The notes: generated by a model not told the origin, from the letters alone. A DNA stretch of 20,062 nucleotides from Firmicutes bacterium UBA6418 (GCA_002439735.1 DJPG01000122.1:1-20062); one strand, 5' to 3'; shown: positions 6,505 to 15,498, counted from the first letter of the stretch. A program made the numbers and translations.

Positions 6505-8451
6505 CTAATCGGCTGCTGCGGACGGCGCGTCTCCTGCAGCCTGTGTATCTTCTATGCCCGGCACAGCAGCCGCTTGCATACTGTCCGTGTCTTGTGCATC
6601 TCCCGCTTTCTGCATGGTCGTAGCGGAGGTGCTGATCCCGGCACCCTGATTCGGGTGCGCCGAAGAATATACCTCATCGCAGGCGAACAGCATCAGCAGC
6701 ACCGCGCACAAGGTCACGCAAAGCTTCGGCTTCAGACGACGCAACCAGTTATCGATCGCCGGAGCTGCCAAATAGACCACCGCAAAGCCGCCTACGCCGA
6801 ACACGAATAAGCCCTCGGCGCAAATACGACCGTTGAGATTCAAAAAATAGCCGCTGTAGTCCCACCAGCGCGTGTGATAGATCATCTCCATAAAATAGGA
6901 GGTAAAGTATTCCACAATGCCGCAGAGCACGACGGTTGCTGCAAATTCCTTCAGAGGCTTCCTGCGCAGCCTGTAAAGCAGCAACAGGATCATCACACAA
7001 CCGGATCCATAGATCGGCAGCCATGGTCCCTGCAGGATTCCGCGGTTCACAAACCTGCCGCTCGAAAGCAGATGCAGATTGACCTCCCACAGCCAGCCGA
7101 CAAACGAAAAAATAAAGAACATCAACACAAGCGATGAAATCGTATAGTGCCGCATATAATGCAGTTTCTCAAAGTGATTGCTCCGCCGATGTATCGGATT
7201 TGGTGACAGGCGATCCGGATACGCATGCCGATTCAGGATTTCTTCCATCTCTTCTTCCGCCAGCTGATGGCGCTCTGCTTCCCAAATCTTCATTTCTTCG
7301 GCGCGGCTGTACATGACAACGCCAAAATTACGTTCCATGAAACCACGCACGCCGGTCAAAGGCACCGAAACCGCGCCCACACCCTGCAGCATCATGTCCG
7401 CGTAAGCCGCAGCAAGCACGCTGCGCTCCGCACGCTCAAATAAATAAGTATCATTCAGAAGCACGCTGCCTGCGAGATTTGCTTTCTTGGCAAGTGCTCT
7501 GAGATGCGCATAATATTCCGCAAACGTCGCCGTCTTATAAGCATTGATGTAAAAGAAATCTGTCAGCCCCAGCGTCGCAATACCAAGAATCTTCCAAGGC
7601 ACAAAGGTCAATTCCAGCAAAAAGCATTCCCACTTATGCCCGTCCATCATGCGCCGCGAAAGCGTGATGCTGTCCCGCCAGCTGATCTCAGGATTTTCGG
7701 CTACGATAAAAGGCACCATAAAATAAGAATAACGCTTGACCGCCGCGCCGACCACCGTCAGTGACCACAGGATATATAGCACATACTGCATCAGCATATT
7801 CACGCAGGCATTCACCCACCTGCGCGACCGCAGGAAGAACAGCAGCCGCTGCAGGCTCACTTTTTCGTAAGTGCGGCATTCCAGAAACACCCGGCGTCCC
7901 GCCGCGCGGTAAACATTCTTGACCAGAAACCAAAAGCCAACACCAACGCTCAACACCAGAACACTGACAATGAACAGGATTGCGCCCTGCGAAAACCCCA
8001 GTCGGTAAAAGCCTTTGACAAATTTGACAAAAAACAGACCGCTCGTCAAGTCATTGACAAGATTCGCAAGTACCCCATTCGTTCGACCCAGTACCCTTTC
8101 GCCTGACGCCTGATTCTTCTGGATCGCTTCCTGCGTCAGCCGGTCTGCGTCCTGCGTACCCTGCTCTACGTTGCCCGCAAGCACCTCCGTCACAACCTTC
8201 CAGACGTTGTTCTGCTCAATGCCGAATTCCGATTCCTCAAGCACTTCCCGTTCGACCTTGATATCGGTCGGCGTTTGCACCTTGAGAAAGTCCAAACTGC
8301 CTGTAAACTCTGTACCCAAAAGGATCGCCAAAAGACAAACCGAAAGCATAACGCCATAATGTAGTTTGACCGATCGCCTGGCACGCTGTTTCAGCCTTTT
8401 ACGCTGTTCTCGCGACATCCGCGTGCCGCCTGTTCTTTGTTCCTGATCCAT
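6505..8451 (-). CDS. DUF975 plus CmpB-like (putative ABC permease) membrane protein
   Basis: A 648-residue integral membrane protein that joins two domains. The N-terminal half matches DUF975: a basic start (RKRLKQRARRSVKLHYG), several membrane helices and the block EISWRDSITLSRRMMDGHKW with GLTDFFYINAYKTATFAEYY. The C-terminal third matches the CmpB-like 'putative ABC transporter permease' family (FVGWLWEVNLHLL, RGILQGPWLPIYGSG, EYFTSYFMEMIYHTRWWDYS). The final ~50 residues are rich in Ala, Thr and Asp and look disordered. The start at 8449-8451 is chosen because GGAGG and AAGGGG precede it; an earlier in-frame ATG would add 60 residues of no membrane-protein character. It is probably the last gene of the MATE-phosphoesterase operon, 176 bases after the stop of the preceding gene. 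Transport function is not established for either family. Confidence 0.8.
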   Translation of the reverse strand: MDQEQRTGGTRMSREQRKRLKQRARRSVKLHYGVMLSVCLLAILLGTEFTGSLDFLKVQTPTDIKVEREVLEESEFGIEQNNVWKVVTEVLAGNVEQGTQDADRLTQEAIQKNQASGERVLGRTNGVLANLVNDLTSGLFFVKFVKGFYRLGFSQGAILFIVSVLVLSVGVGFWFLVKNVYRAAGRRVFLECRTYEKVSLQRLLFFLRSRRWVNACVNMLMQYVLYILWSLTVVGAAVKRYSYFMVPFIVAENPEISWRDSITLSRRMMDGHKWECFLLELTFVPWKILGIATLGLTDFFYINAYKTATFAEYYAHLRALAKKANLAGSVLLNDTYLFERAERSVLAAAYADMMLQGVGAVSVPLTGVRGFMERNFGVVMYSRAEEMKIWEAERHQLAEEEMEEILNRHAYPDRLSPNPIHRRSNHFEKLHYMRHYTISSLVLMFFIFSFVGWLWEVNLHLLSSGRFVNRGILQGPWLPIYGSGCVMILLLLYRLRRKPLKEFAATVVLCGIVEYFTSYFMEMIYHTRWWDYSGYFLNLNGRICAEGLFVFGVGGFAVVYLAAPAIDNWLRRLKPKLCVTLCAVLLMLFACDEVYSSAHPNQGAGISTSATTMQKAGDAQDTDSMQAAAVPGIEDTQAAGDAPSAAAD

Positions 8452-8627
8452 ATATACCCCTTTACCTCCATTTTCTTTTGATGTGCACACCCTGCTCCTG
8501 TCCGCGGGCGTTCTGAGGAAAACCTCTTCGCACGTGATTTCCGTCACATTCCAATCTGTTTCGGCACGCTGATGGTGGGCTTGCAGACATGCAAAAGCAA
8601 GTTTCTGTATGTTTGCCGGAGCTGCTG

Positions 8628-9887
8628 TCATCCTGCGTTTCCCCGCGTGTTCTTACTGCCGCTGAAGTGTACGATGATCGGGCAGATCTCCGCCTTCGTA
8701 CCTACACGCATATTCGGCCCGAATACGCCGACGCCGGAAGTGACAATATTATGCATGCTTCCCTTCTTCAGATAACCGTAAAAGTTTTCCCAAAACGGTC
8801 GAACGACCAGATTGCCCGGAAACATCTGTCCATCGTGCGTATGCCCGCAAAGGTCAATATCCACGCCCGCCGCGGACAGTTCCGCAAGCTCGCGCGGTTG
8901 GTGGTCAAGAACGATGATCGGCTTAGTCTTGTCCATGTCCGCCGTGATTTCCTGCGGCGACTTTCGTTTAACGATACCAGACCCCGGCCGCCGCGCATCG
9001 GCACGACCGTATAGATAAAAGCTTTCATCAATCAGCACGCCCTCATCGCGCAGTAATTGAATGTCCGCATCCGATAAAAACGCATCCATCTCCGGACTGC
9101 TCGCTTTCTGCTCGCTCTGCCGGAACGTAAAGCCTGCGAGGATTGGTTCCTCGATGTCATGATTACCATAGCAAGCATAAACCCCATATCTGGCTCGGAT
9201 GCCGCGCAGAATCTGTGCCATACGTTCCGGCTCCTGCACCGCCTCCCATTCATTATCAAAAATATCGCCTGCGATCACCACCAGATCCGCGTCCTCCGCA
9301 TTGATCTTGGCAACCATCTTTTCCATCTGTCGCAGGCCAATATTATAGCCAAGGTGCAGATCCGAAACCAGCACGATCTTAAGATCGGTGGCACTGCCGG
9401 ACTGCTCGGTCTCCACCGTTTCGTCCGCCCGCACGGCCAGCGCCTTATCCACCGTGATCTCATACGGTGTAACGCGTACAATGCCTGCATTGACGACACC
9501 CAGCACCGAAACAATCAGGATCGCCACCGCACAGAACCGTCCGACAATGCGGTGCACCCGCGGCGCGCAAAGCTTCTCGCGATCGACATGCAAAACATAC
9601 AGCAAAAATAGCCGCACGATATCTGCCAGCACGATCACAAAGATCATATACAACAGCACGCCCAGCCAGTAATTGCCGATCTCCTTCATTACCCGCCGCA
9701 GTTCAGACTGCGGCAGTACAAAGGCGATCAAAGAGGACAGCGCAAAAAAGGCGTAGATCGTAATCGACGCCGCGCGACCGACTCCATGTCGCAGGCCGAG
9801 GATGCCGACCGCCATCCAGCCGACCGTCCGCCGATAAATATAGACATTGACCAATAAATAAATTGGCGCGAGTAAAAAAGCGATCAT
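8628..9887 (-). CDS. Membrane-anchored metallophosphoesterase
   Basis: A 419-residue protein with about four N-terminal membrane helices (residues 1-135), then a calcineurin-like phosphoesterase domain. The metal-binding motifs are all present: SDLHLG (Asp176, His178), GDIFDNE (Asp208), GNHD (Asn242, His243), LDHQPRE (His329) and GHTHDGQ (His349, His351). The fold is related to YkuE/YpbG-like phosphoesterases, and the phosphoesterase domain most likely faces the outside; substrates (nucleotides, lipid phosphates or others) cannot be told. The ATG at 9885-9887 overlaps the TGA of the MATE gene (ATGA) and has GGAGG seven bases upstream, so the two are translationally coupled. The long extension upstream in the same frame lies inside the MATE gene and is not used. 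Confidence 0.88.
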   Translation of the reverse strand: MIAFLLAPIYLLVNVYIYRRTVGWMAVGILGLRHGVGRAASITIYAFFALSSLIAFVLPQSELRRVMKEIGNYWLGVLLYMIFVIVLADIVRLFLLYVLHVDREKLCAPRVHRIVGRFCAVAILIVSVLGVVNAGIVRVTPYEITVDKALAVRADETVETEQSGSATDLKIVLVSDLHLGYNIGLRQMEKMVAKINAEDADLVVIAGDIFDNEWEAVQEPERMAQILRGIRARYGVYACYGNHDIEEPILAGFTFRQSEQKASSPEMDAFLSDADIQLLRDEGVLIDESFYLYGRADARRPGSGIVKRKSPQEITADMDKTKPIIVLDHQPRELAELSAAGVDIDLCGHTHDGQMFPGNLVVRPFWENFYGYLKKGSMHNIVTSGVGVFGPNMRVGTKAEICPIIVHFSGSKNTRGNAG

Positions 9888-11266
9888 AATCTTTCCTCCG
9901 CTTTTCCGTAGCCATAAACCTTCCGATAACGTGCGATCAGCCAAACCGTTACTGCAGTCTCAAGACTCTCCGCAGTTGGAAGCGCCCACCAGACACCGTT
10001 CAGACCAAACAGCCACGGCAGAAGCAGCAGCGCACCCGTTTCAAAGATCAGAGCCCGTAACACCGAGATCAGTGCCGAGATCCGACCGTTATTGAGCGCA
10101 GTAAAGAATCCGGATGCAAAAATATTGATACCGCTGAACAGCACACTGACCGCCACAATGCGGAATCCGCCGATCATCAGTTCCGCCAGCACTGCATCCT
10201 TGGACGCGAAGATCATCACCAGCGTCCGGTCAAAGATCTCCGCTAACGCAAACATCAAAACAGAAAGTGCCGCCGTGATCCGCATGGAGATCCAAAACAG
10301 ACGATGGATATTCTGCCGGTTTCCTGCCCCGTAATGATAACTGAACACCGGTCCCACGCCGGACGCGAAACCGATAAAGATCGCCACAAAGACAAATTGC
10401 AGATACAGCACCGCGCTGATAGCCGCAACCCCCTTTTCCCCGACGATCGCCATCATCTGCAGGTTGAACAGCGTAGTTGTGATCGCGCTGGAAAGACTGG
10501 TGACCATTTCGGAAGCACCGTTCCCCATCGAATGCAGCAGATCACGTCCTGCCCAGACCGGACGCGCAAAATGCAGCAGGCTCCTCGGATCAAAAAAGAC
10601 AAACAGCGGCAAAAGTCCTGCCACGCACATGCCTGCCATCGATGCGTAGGCCGCGCCCGCAATCCCGCAGTCCAGCCAGCCCACCAACAGGATGTCCAAA
10701 GCGATGTTCAGTGCTCCGGCGCCAACCGAAAGCCACAGTCCCATGCGCGGTCGATCCGCCGTCACCAAAAAGCCCTGAAACAAGATCTGCAGCGACCAGA
10801 CAGGACCCGCCAACACCATGATATTGCCGTATTCCATGCAATACGGCAGCAGCGCGGCATCCGCTCCGATATGCAGATAGATTTCTTCGCCCCATACCAA
10901 AAACACGGTCATCATCACCGCCATGACCGCCAGATTCACGAGGACGAGCAGACTGAGAAACCTGCAGGCCTCCTGTCTTTTCCCCTCACCAAGTTTTTTG
11001 CCGATCAAAGCGTTTCCGCCCATTGCGAACACAAAGGTCACCGCCATACAGACGTTGAGCACCGGATATACAATGTTGATCGCTGAAAGCCCCAAGCTGC
11101 CGATATAATTGGATACGACAATTCCATCCACGATCGTATACATGGACACAAACAGCATCCGTACCATCGTCGGAATCGTAAACTTCAAAATATTGCAGGT
11201 TGTAATCGGCTTATCATAAATCAGCGTCCGGCTGATCCCTTCTGTTTTTCTTTCTCTCTCATCCAT
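9884..11266 (-). CDS. MATE family efflux transporter
   Basis: A 460-residue polytopic membrane protein with about 12 predicted helices and the MATE layout of two similar halves. The segment PTMVRMLFVSMYTIVDGIVV in the first helix and GASEMVTSLSSAI at the start of the second half are typical of bacterial MATE/MatE (NorM/DinF-like) drug and metabolite/cation antiporters. The start at 11264-11266 (MDERERK) is chosen for the AAGGGGAG seven bases before it; a longer reading adds 12 residues and overlaps the promoter. It is the first gene of the unit, with a near-consensus promoter 30 bases upstream, and is translationally coupled to the phosphoesterase. The exported substrate is unknown. Confidence 0.9.
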   Translation of the reverse strand: MDERERKTEGISRTLIYDKPITTCNILKFTIPTMVRMLFVSMYTIVDGIVVSNYIGSLGLSAINIVYPVLNVCMAVTFVFAMGGNALIGKKLGEGKRQEACRFLSLLVLVNLAVMAVMMTVFLVWGEEIYLHIGADAALLPYCMEYGNIMVLAGPVWSLQILFQGFLVTADRPRMGLWLSVGAGALNIALDILLVGWLDCGIAGAAYASMAGMCVAGLLPLFVFFDPRSLLHFARPVWAGRDLLHSMGNGASEMVTSLSSAITTTLFNLQMMAIVGEKGVAAISAVLYLQFVFVAIFIGFASGVGPVFSYHYGAGNRQNIHRLFWISMRITAALSVLMFALAEIFDRTLVMIFASKDAVLAELMIGGFRIVAVSVLFSGINIFASGFFTALNNGRISALISVLRALIFETGALLLLPWLFGLNGVWWALPTAESLETAVTVWLIARYRKVYGYGKAEERL

Positions 11267-11297
11267 GGCTTTGCTCCCCTTTTTTTCAGCTCTTTCA

Positions 11298-11326
11298 AGC
11301 ATACCGTTTTCCGCGCGCTACGTCAA
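11298..11326 (-). promoter_or_regulatory. Promoter of the MATE-phosphoesterase-DUF975 operon
   Basis: On the minus strand TTGACG (11321-11326) and TATGCT (11298-11303) are 17 bases apart, about 30 bases before the MATE start codon. Confidence 0.7.
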
Positions 11327-11354
11327 TGCCTTTTCCAAGAAAAAATGTCGCACT

Positions 11355-11399
11355 TCAAAAATCAAAACCCGGAAACACGGGTGCCGTGCCGCCGGGCTT
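11355..11399 (-). terminator. Intrinsic terminator of the pflB-pflA operon
   Basis: On the minus strand an 8-bp stem with one wobble pair (11392-11399 with 11365-11372) encloses a second short stem (CACGG with CCGTG) and is followed by TTTTGATTTTT. It lies about 65 bases after the pflA stop. Confidence 0.75.
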
Positions 11400-11462
11400 T
11401 TGCCTATAAATCAGTATGTATCCCAAACCCCGATCCCGCTAAAACACGCGAGACCTTTGCAG

Positions 11463-12203
11463 TTAGGTTTCCAACAAAACGCGGGTGACTGCTTCTGCCG
11501 GTTTGCGGATCAGCTTCTGCAGCTCCATGAGCTTGGCGCTGTCCATCGGCGGTACGCCTTTGAGGCGGTAGGTGATGCCGAGTTTGCCGTACTTGTCAAC
11601 GGCCATCGTATGATAGCCCAAGAGCTCAACCTTATCGACAAAGCGGATCTTTTTCATAAACGCATTGAGTGCATCCATGTCCTCCGGCGTGTCATTGATA
11701 TCCGGCACGACCACATGGCGCACCCACACATGCTTTTTGTGCGCGTTGATGATGTCGATCAGTTCAAACAGCGTATCCTGCGGACGTCCGGTAAGAATCT
11801 CAAACCGTTCCGGATCCGGATGCTTGATGTCCAGCAGCACCAGATCACACTGGCGGATTGCTTCTTCCGTATATTCGTCCAGATAGGTTCCGCTGGTATC
11901 GATTGCCGACCGGATGTCGACCTTGTGCAGTGCGTGAATCGCTTCGGTGAGAAATTTTCCCTGCAGCAGCGGCTCACCGCCGCTGAACGTCACGCCGCCC
12001 TTGCTGCCGTAATACGGCTGCCCGCGCAGCGCCCAGCGAACAATCTCCTCGACTTCGATCTTCTCACCGCCGTCTGTCGGCCAGGAATCCGGGTTGTGGC
12101 AGTACAGGCATCTTGCCGGGCATCCCTGCAAAAAAAACACCGTGCGGATGCCCGGACCATCGACGGCTCCAAACGTTTCTATAGAGTGAATTCTTCCTAT
12201 CAT
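11463..12203 (-). CDS. pflA: Pyruvate formate-lyase activating enzyme
   Basis: A 246-residue radical SAM enzyme that uses S-adenosylmethionine and a [4Fe-4S] cluster to place the glycyl radical on pyruvate formate-lyase. The cluster motif CxxxCxxC is Cys28, Cys32 and Cys35 (QGCPARCLYCHNPDSW). SGGEPLLQ, the GGE block that binds SAM, and the late ELLGYHTMAVDKYGKLG are typical of PflA. The length is right for the family. It lies 63 bases after pflB, its substrate. There is no good ribosome binding site directly before the ATG; the nearest AGGAG is separated from it by a 29-base hairpin. Confidence 0.94.
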   Translation of the reverse strand: MIGRIHSIETFGAVDGPGIRTVFFLQGCPARCLYCHNPDSWPTDGGEKIEVEEIVRWALRGQPYYGSKGGVTFSGGEPLLQGKFLTEAIHALHKVDIRSAIDTSGTYLDEYTEEAIRQCDLVLLDIKHPDPERFEILTGRPQDTLFELIDIINAHKKHVWVRHVVVPDINDTPEDMDALNAFMKKIRFVDKVELLGYHTMAVDKYGKLGITYRLKGVPPMDSAKLMELQKLIRKPAEAVTRVLLET

Positions 12204-12214
12204 CGTAAATCACT

Positions 12215-12253
12215 GCGGCAGCGTAATAAACTCACGCTGCCGCTTTTGCTCCT
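12215..12253 (-). promoter_or_regulatory. Intergenic stem-loop between pflB and pflA
   Basis: On the minus strand a perfect 10-bp stem (12234-12243 with 12215-12224; GCGGCAGCGT and its complement) has a 9-base loop. AGGAG at 12249-12253 stands just before the hairpin, and pflA starts 11 bases after it. No T-tract follows on the minus strand, so it is not a terminator for this operon. It may protect the pflB message, tune the PflB:PflA ratio, or bring the upstream Shine-Dalgarno sequence close to the start. Confidence 0.6.
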
Positions 12254-12266
12254 GTTCGCTTTGCTT

Positions 12267-14498
12267 TTAGATCGCCTGGTGGAAAGTTCTTGCGATAACT
12301 TCCTGCTGATGCGTCTTGGAAAGCGCGTTGAATCTTACTGCGTAGCCGGATACTCTGACCGTCAGGTTCGGGTATTTATCCGGATTTTCGTAAGCGTCCT
12401 CAAGGACTTCTCGTCTGAGAACGTTGACATTCAGATGATGCGCACCTCTCTTGAAATACCCCTCCAAAAGACCTGCGAGCACTTCTGCTCTTTCTTCCGG
12501 ATTCTTGCCGAGTGTTTCCGGTGTGATGGAGAACGTGTTGGAAACGCCGTCCTGGCAAGTATCCCAGTCGATCTTGGATACAGAGTTCAGGGAAGCGATC
12601 GCGCCGTGGTTGTCTCTCTGGTGCATTGGGTTTGCGCCCGGTGCGAACGGTGTGCCTGCTCTTCTGCCGTCCGGCGTGTTACCGGTCTTCTTGCCATACA
12701 TAACGTTGGAAGTAATCGTCAGTACGGATAAGGTATGCACGGCGTTTCTGTATGCAGGGTGCTTACGGAGTTCTTCGATCGTTCTTTCGGAGATTTTTAC
12801 TGCGATATCGTCTACACGGTCATCGTCGTTGCCGTATTTTGGGAAATCGCCTTCCGTTCGGTAGTCTACGATCACGCCGTTCTCGTCTCTGATCGGGTAT
12901 ACCTTCGCGTATTTGATCGCGGAAAGGGAGTCAGCCGCAACAGAGAAGCCCGCTACGCCGAATGCCATCAGGCGCTTCAGTTCGGAATTCAGGAATGCCA
13001 TCTGGGAGCTTTCGTAATCGTACTTGTCATGCATGAAATGAATGATGTTCATAATGTTGACATACAGTTCGCACAGCCACGCCAGATAGATGTTGAAACG
13101 CTTCCACGCGTCTTCGAAATCGATCGGACCGTCACCGACCGGTTCCATCTGCGGGCCGACATGCTCGCCGGTTCTTTCATCGATACCGCCGTTCAGGCCG
13201 AGCAGCAGGATCTTCGCCAGGTTGCATCTCGCGCCAAAGAACTGAATCTGCTGACCCATCTGGATCGCGGATACGCAGCAAGCGATGGAGTAGTCTTCGC
13301 CGTAGGTCGGACGCATCTTGTCGTCGTTTTCATACTGGATGGAGTCTGTGTCGATGGAAACCTGCGCACAGAATTTCTTAAACGGTTCCGGAAGCTTTTC
13401 GGACCATAATACGGTCAGGTTTGGTTCCGGTGCAGGTCCCAGATTGTATAAGGTCTGTAAAACGCGGTAGGAGTTCTTGGTTACTTTATGTCTGCCGTCC
13501 ATGCCCACGCCTGCGATACCTTCGGTGATCCACATCGGATCGCCGCCGAACAGCTCGTTGTATTCATTGGTTCTTAAGTGTCTTGCAACTCTCAGCTTCA
13601 GGATGTAGTCGTCAATGAATTCCTGGATCTGTTCTTCGGTGTAGGTACCGTTTGCAAGGTCTCTTTCCGCATAGATGTCGATGAACGTGGAGGTTCTGCC
13701 AATGGACATGGCTGCGCCGTTTTCTTCCTTGATGCCTGCCAGATATGCAAAGTAGGTCCACTGGATCGCTTCCTTGACGTCTTTCGCCGGTCCGGAAATA
13801 TCGAAACCGTAGCTTTCTGCCATCTTCTTGATCTCCTTGAGCGCGCGGATCTGGTTGGTGACCTCTTCCGCGGTGCGGATGTTTTCTTCGTTCATCACGT
13901 GTCTGGAGGCGATCATTTCATGGTCTTTCTGCTTTTCTTCGATCAGATAGTCGATGCCGTAGAGTGCTGCTCTTCGATAGTCGCCGATGATCCGGCCGCG
14001 GCCGTAAGCATCCGGAAGTCCGGTGATGAAGCCGAGGTGTCTGACCTGACGCATTTCGTTGGAATATGCCTTGAAAACGCCGTCATTGTGCGTCGTGATG
14101 TAATTGAACATGTTGTCAATTTCCGGCGGAAGCGTTTCGCCATACTCTTTGACTTCTTCTCTGACCATCTTGATGCCGCCGAACGGGCAGATGCCTCTTT
14201 TGAGTGGTTCATCTGTCTGCAGACCGACGATGATGTCCTTTCCCGGCACGATGTAGCCAGGTCCGAACGCATTGATGCGCATGATGCGGCTTGCGTCGAC
14301 CTTCAAAGTGCCGCCGGCCTTTCTCTCTGCGACCAGCAGTTCATGAACTTTGTCTCTGCATTCCTTCGTTCTCTCCGTTGGACCTGCGAGGAAACTGCTG
14401 TCACCGTCATACGGATGATAGTTTAATTTAATGAACTCTTCTACATCAATGTTTTTCGTCCAGTTTCCGGCAACAAATCCTTCCCACTCTTTTCTCAT
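12267..14498 (-). CDS. pflB: Formate C-acetyltransferase (pyruvate formate-lyase)
   Basis: A 743-residue glycyl-radical enzyme that converts pyruvate and CoA into acetyl-CoA and formate without oxygen. The paired active-site cysteines are Cys407 and Cys408 (SIACCVSAIQMG). The glycyl radical site is Gly718 in the C-terminal VRVSGYAVRFNALS block. The length and the start (MRKEWEGFVAGNW) match Firmicutes PflB, and AGGAGG lies nine bases upstream of the ATG. It forms an operon with pflA, its activase, immediately downstream. Its upstream region contains a near-consensus promoter and a perfect dyad, consistent with redox or carbon control. Residues and context make a diol dehydratase or other glycyl-radical paralogue unlikely. 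Confidence 0.96.
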   Translation of the reverse strand: MRKEWEGFVAGNWTKNIDVEEFIKLNYHPYDGDSSFLAGPTERTKECRDKVHELLVAERKAGGTLKVDASRIMRINAFGPGYIVPGKDIIVGLQTDEPLKRGICPFGGIKMVREEVKEYGETLPPEIDNMFNYITTHNDGVFKAYSNEMRQVRHLGFITGLPDAYGRGRIIGDYRRAALYGIDYLIEEKQKDHEMIASRHVMNEENIRTAEEVTNQIRALKEIKKMAESYGFDISGPAKDVKEAIQWTYFAYLAGIKEENGAAMSIGRTSTFIDIYAERDLANGTYTEEQIQEFIDDYILKLRVARHLRTNEYNELFGGDPMWITEGIAGVGMDGRHKVTKNSYRVLQTLYNLGPAPEPNLTVLWSEKLPEPFKKFCAQVSIDTDSIQYENDDKMRPTYGEDYSIACCVSAIQMGQQIQFFGARCNLAKILLLGLNGGIDERTGEHVGPQMEPVGDGPIDFEDAWKRFNIYLAWLCELYVNIMNIIHFMHDKYDYESSQMAFLNSELKRLMAFGVAGFSVAADSLSAIKYAKVYPIRDENGVIVDYRTEGDFPKYGNDDDRVDDIAVKISERTIEELRKHPAYRNAVHTLSVLTITSNVMYGKKTGNTPDGRRAGTPFAPGANPMHQRDNHGAIASLNSVSKIDWDTCQDGVSNTFSITPETLGKNPEERAEVLAGLLEGYFKRGAHHLNVNVLRREVLEDAYENPDKYPNLTVRVSGYAVRFNALSKTHQQEVIARTFHQAI

Positions 14499-14568
14499 TC
14501 TTTTTTACCTCCTGCATATCTCCTAAACTTGTTGTTTGTTATACTGCTGATGCTGCTTTTTGTTTTTA

Positions 14569-14585
14569 TTGTATAATGTATACAA
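14569..14585. promoter_or_regulatory. Perfect dyad in the pflB leader, possible operator
   Basis: TTGTATA-ATG-TATACAA (7-3-7) is an exact inverted repeat, 70 bases upstream of the pflB start and downstream of the promoter at 14736-14764. The outer TTGT...ACAA recalls Rex-type sites, but the 17-base length and inner bases differ from the 18-base Rex consensus. The minus-strand copy TATACA could also serve as a -10 box for a second, nearer promoter (TTTCAC 16 bases upstream). Protein identity is unknown. Confidence 0.45.
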
Positions 14586-14735
14586 AATGTCGTGAAAGAA
14601 AAACAGCCGTGTCGACCCGTCTGCTTCTCCTGCACTGCACCGCTTCTCCGCCTTGCTTTTTGCAATTCTTTGCCGCGCCGTGCTCCATATCTTGTTGGAT
14701 TCTGCATTCTGTATACTTTTTGTCTAACCTCATCT

Positions 14736-14764
14736 ATCATATCGTAAGAAAACACTTTCGTCAA
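14736..14764 (-). promoter_or_regulatory. Main pflB promoter
   Basis: On the minus strand TTGACG (14759-14764) and TATGAT (14736-14741) are exactly 17 bases apart. It gives a 5' leader of about 230 bases before pflB. Apart from this promoter and the dyad at 14569-14585, I see nothing else in the gap between pflB and the flavoprotein gene (14499-14875). Confidence 0.75.
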
Positions 14765-14875
14765 ATGAAATTTTGTTTTTTTTTTGCTTTTTTGGGGATG
14801 CACGCGGCGGGACTGTTTTTCGCCGAGTAAAATGGGGTATAGGTTTTATATTCTACAAAAGATAGGAGGAATAAA

Positions 14876-15433
14876 ATGAGAAAAAACTTTGAGGTAAAAC
14901 CATGGTTTCTCCCTATGCCGGTTTTAATCGTTGCCGCCTATGACGAATCCGAACATCCAAACGCAATGAATGCTGCATGGGGCGGAATGTGCGGTATGGA
15001 TCTTGTACAGCTGAAGATCAGTGAGGGTCATAAAACAACGAAAAACATAAAAAAAAGCGGTGCCTTTACCGTCAGCTTCGGTGATGCGGCTCACGTTGCC
15101 GCCTGCGATTATGTAGGGCTTGTGTCCGGAAATACGGTTTCGGACAAGATGCAGACAGCCGGCTTCACAACAGTAAAAAGTCAGTTCGTGAATGCTCCGC
15201 TTATTGAGCAGCTTCCACTTGCCTTTGAATGTCAGTTCGTAACAACGACAGAAACAGGCAGCCTCGTCGGAAAGATCGTGAATATCAGCGTCGACGAACG
15301 TATTTTGGGCGATGACGGCCGACCGGATTTTTCAAAATTCAACCCGATCGTCTACAACCCGATCCTGCGGACTTATCACAGGTTGGGTGAAATCGTTGGC
15401 CACGCATATGCTGACGGAAACAAACTGAAATAA
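14876..15433 (+). CDS. Flavoredoxin / flavin reductase-like FMN-binding protein
   Basis: A 185-residue cytosolic protein of the flavin-reductase-like, FMN-binding split-barrel family ('flavoredoxin'). The family signs are the N-terminal VKPWFLPMPVLIVAAYDE with NAMNAAWGGMCGMDLVQLKIS, and later GAFTVSFGDAAHVAACDYVGLVSG. The C-terminus has the usual FNPIVYNPILRTYHRLGEIVG. Members bind FMN and pass electrons or act as NAD(P)H:flavin or substrate reductases in anaerobes; no partner is encoded next to it. AGGAGG is six bases before the ATG, and a good terminator follows, so it is transcribed on its own. I did not find a confident promoter. Confidence 0.85.
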   Translation: MRKNFEVKPWFLPMPVLIVAAYDESEHPNAMNAAWGGMCGMDLVQLKISEGHKTTKNIKKSGAFTVSFGDAAHVAACDYVGLVSGNTVSDKMQTAGFTTVKSQFVNAPLIEQLPLAFECQFVTTTETGSLVGKIVNISVDERILGDDGRPDFSKFNPIVYNPILRTYHRLGEIVGHAYADGNKLK

Positions 15434-15450
15434 GATGCCCTTCCAAAGAA

Positions 15451-15498
15451 CTGCCGCACAGCTGATCGAATCGATCGACCGGAGCGGCGGCTTTTTTT
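15451..15498 (+). terminator. Intrinsic terminator of the flavoredoxin-like gene
   Basis: CTGCCGC (15451-15457) pairs with GCGGCGG (15484-15490) with one wobble and encloses a second small stem; it is followed by a T7 run (15492-15498). Confidence 0.8.

Noticed and set aside
11265..12731. 488-codon plus-strand frame across pflA and the start of the pflB 3' end
   Set aside because: It overlaps two certain genes and an intergenic hairpin and shows no family pattern.
14569..14585. Naming the pflB dyad a Rex site
   Set aside because: It is 17 rather than 18 bases and the inner bases do not fit the Rex consensus; only the TTGT/ACAA ends agree.
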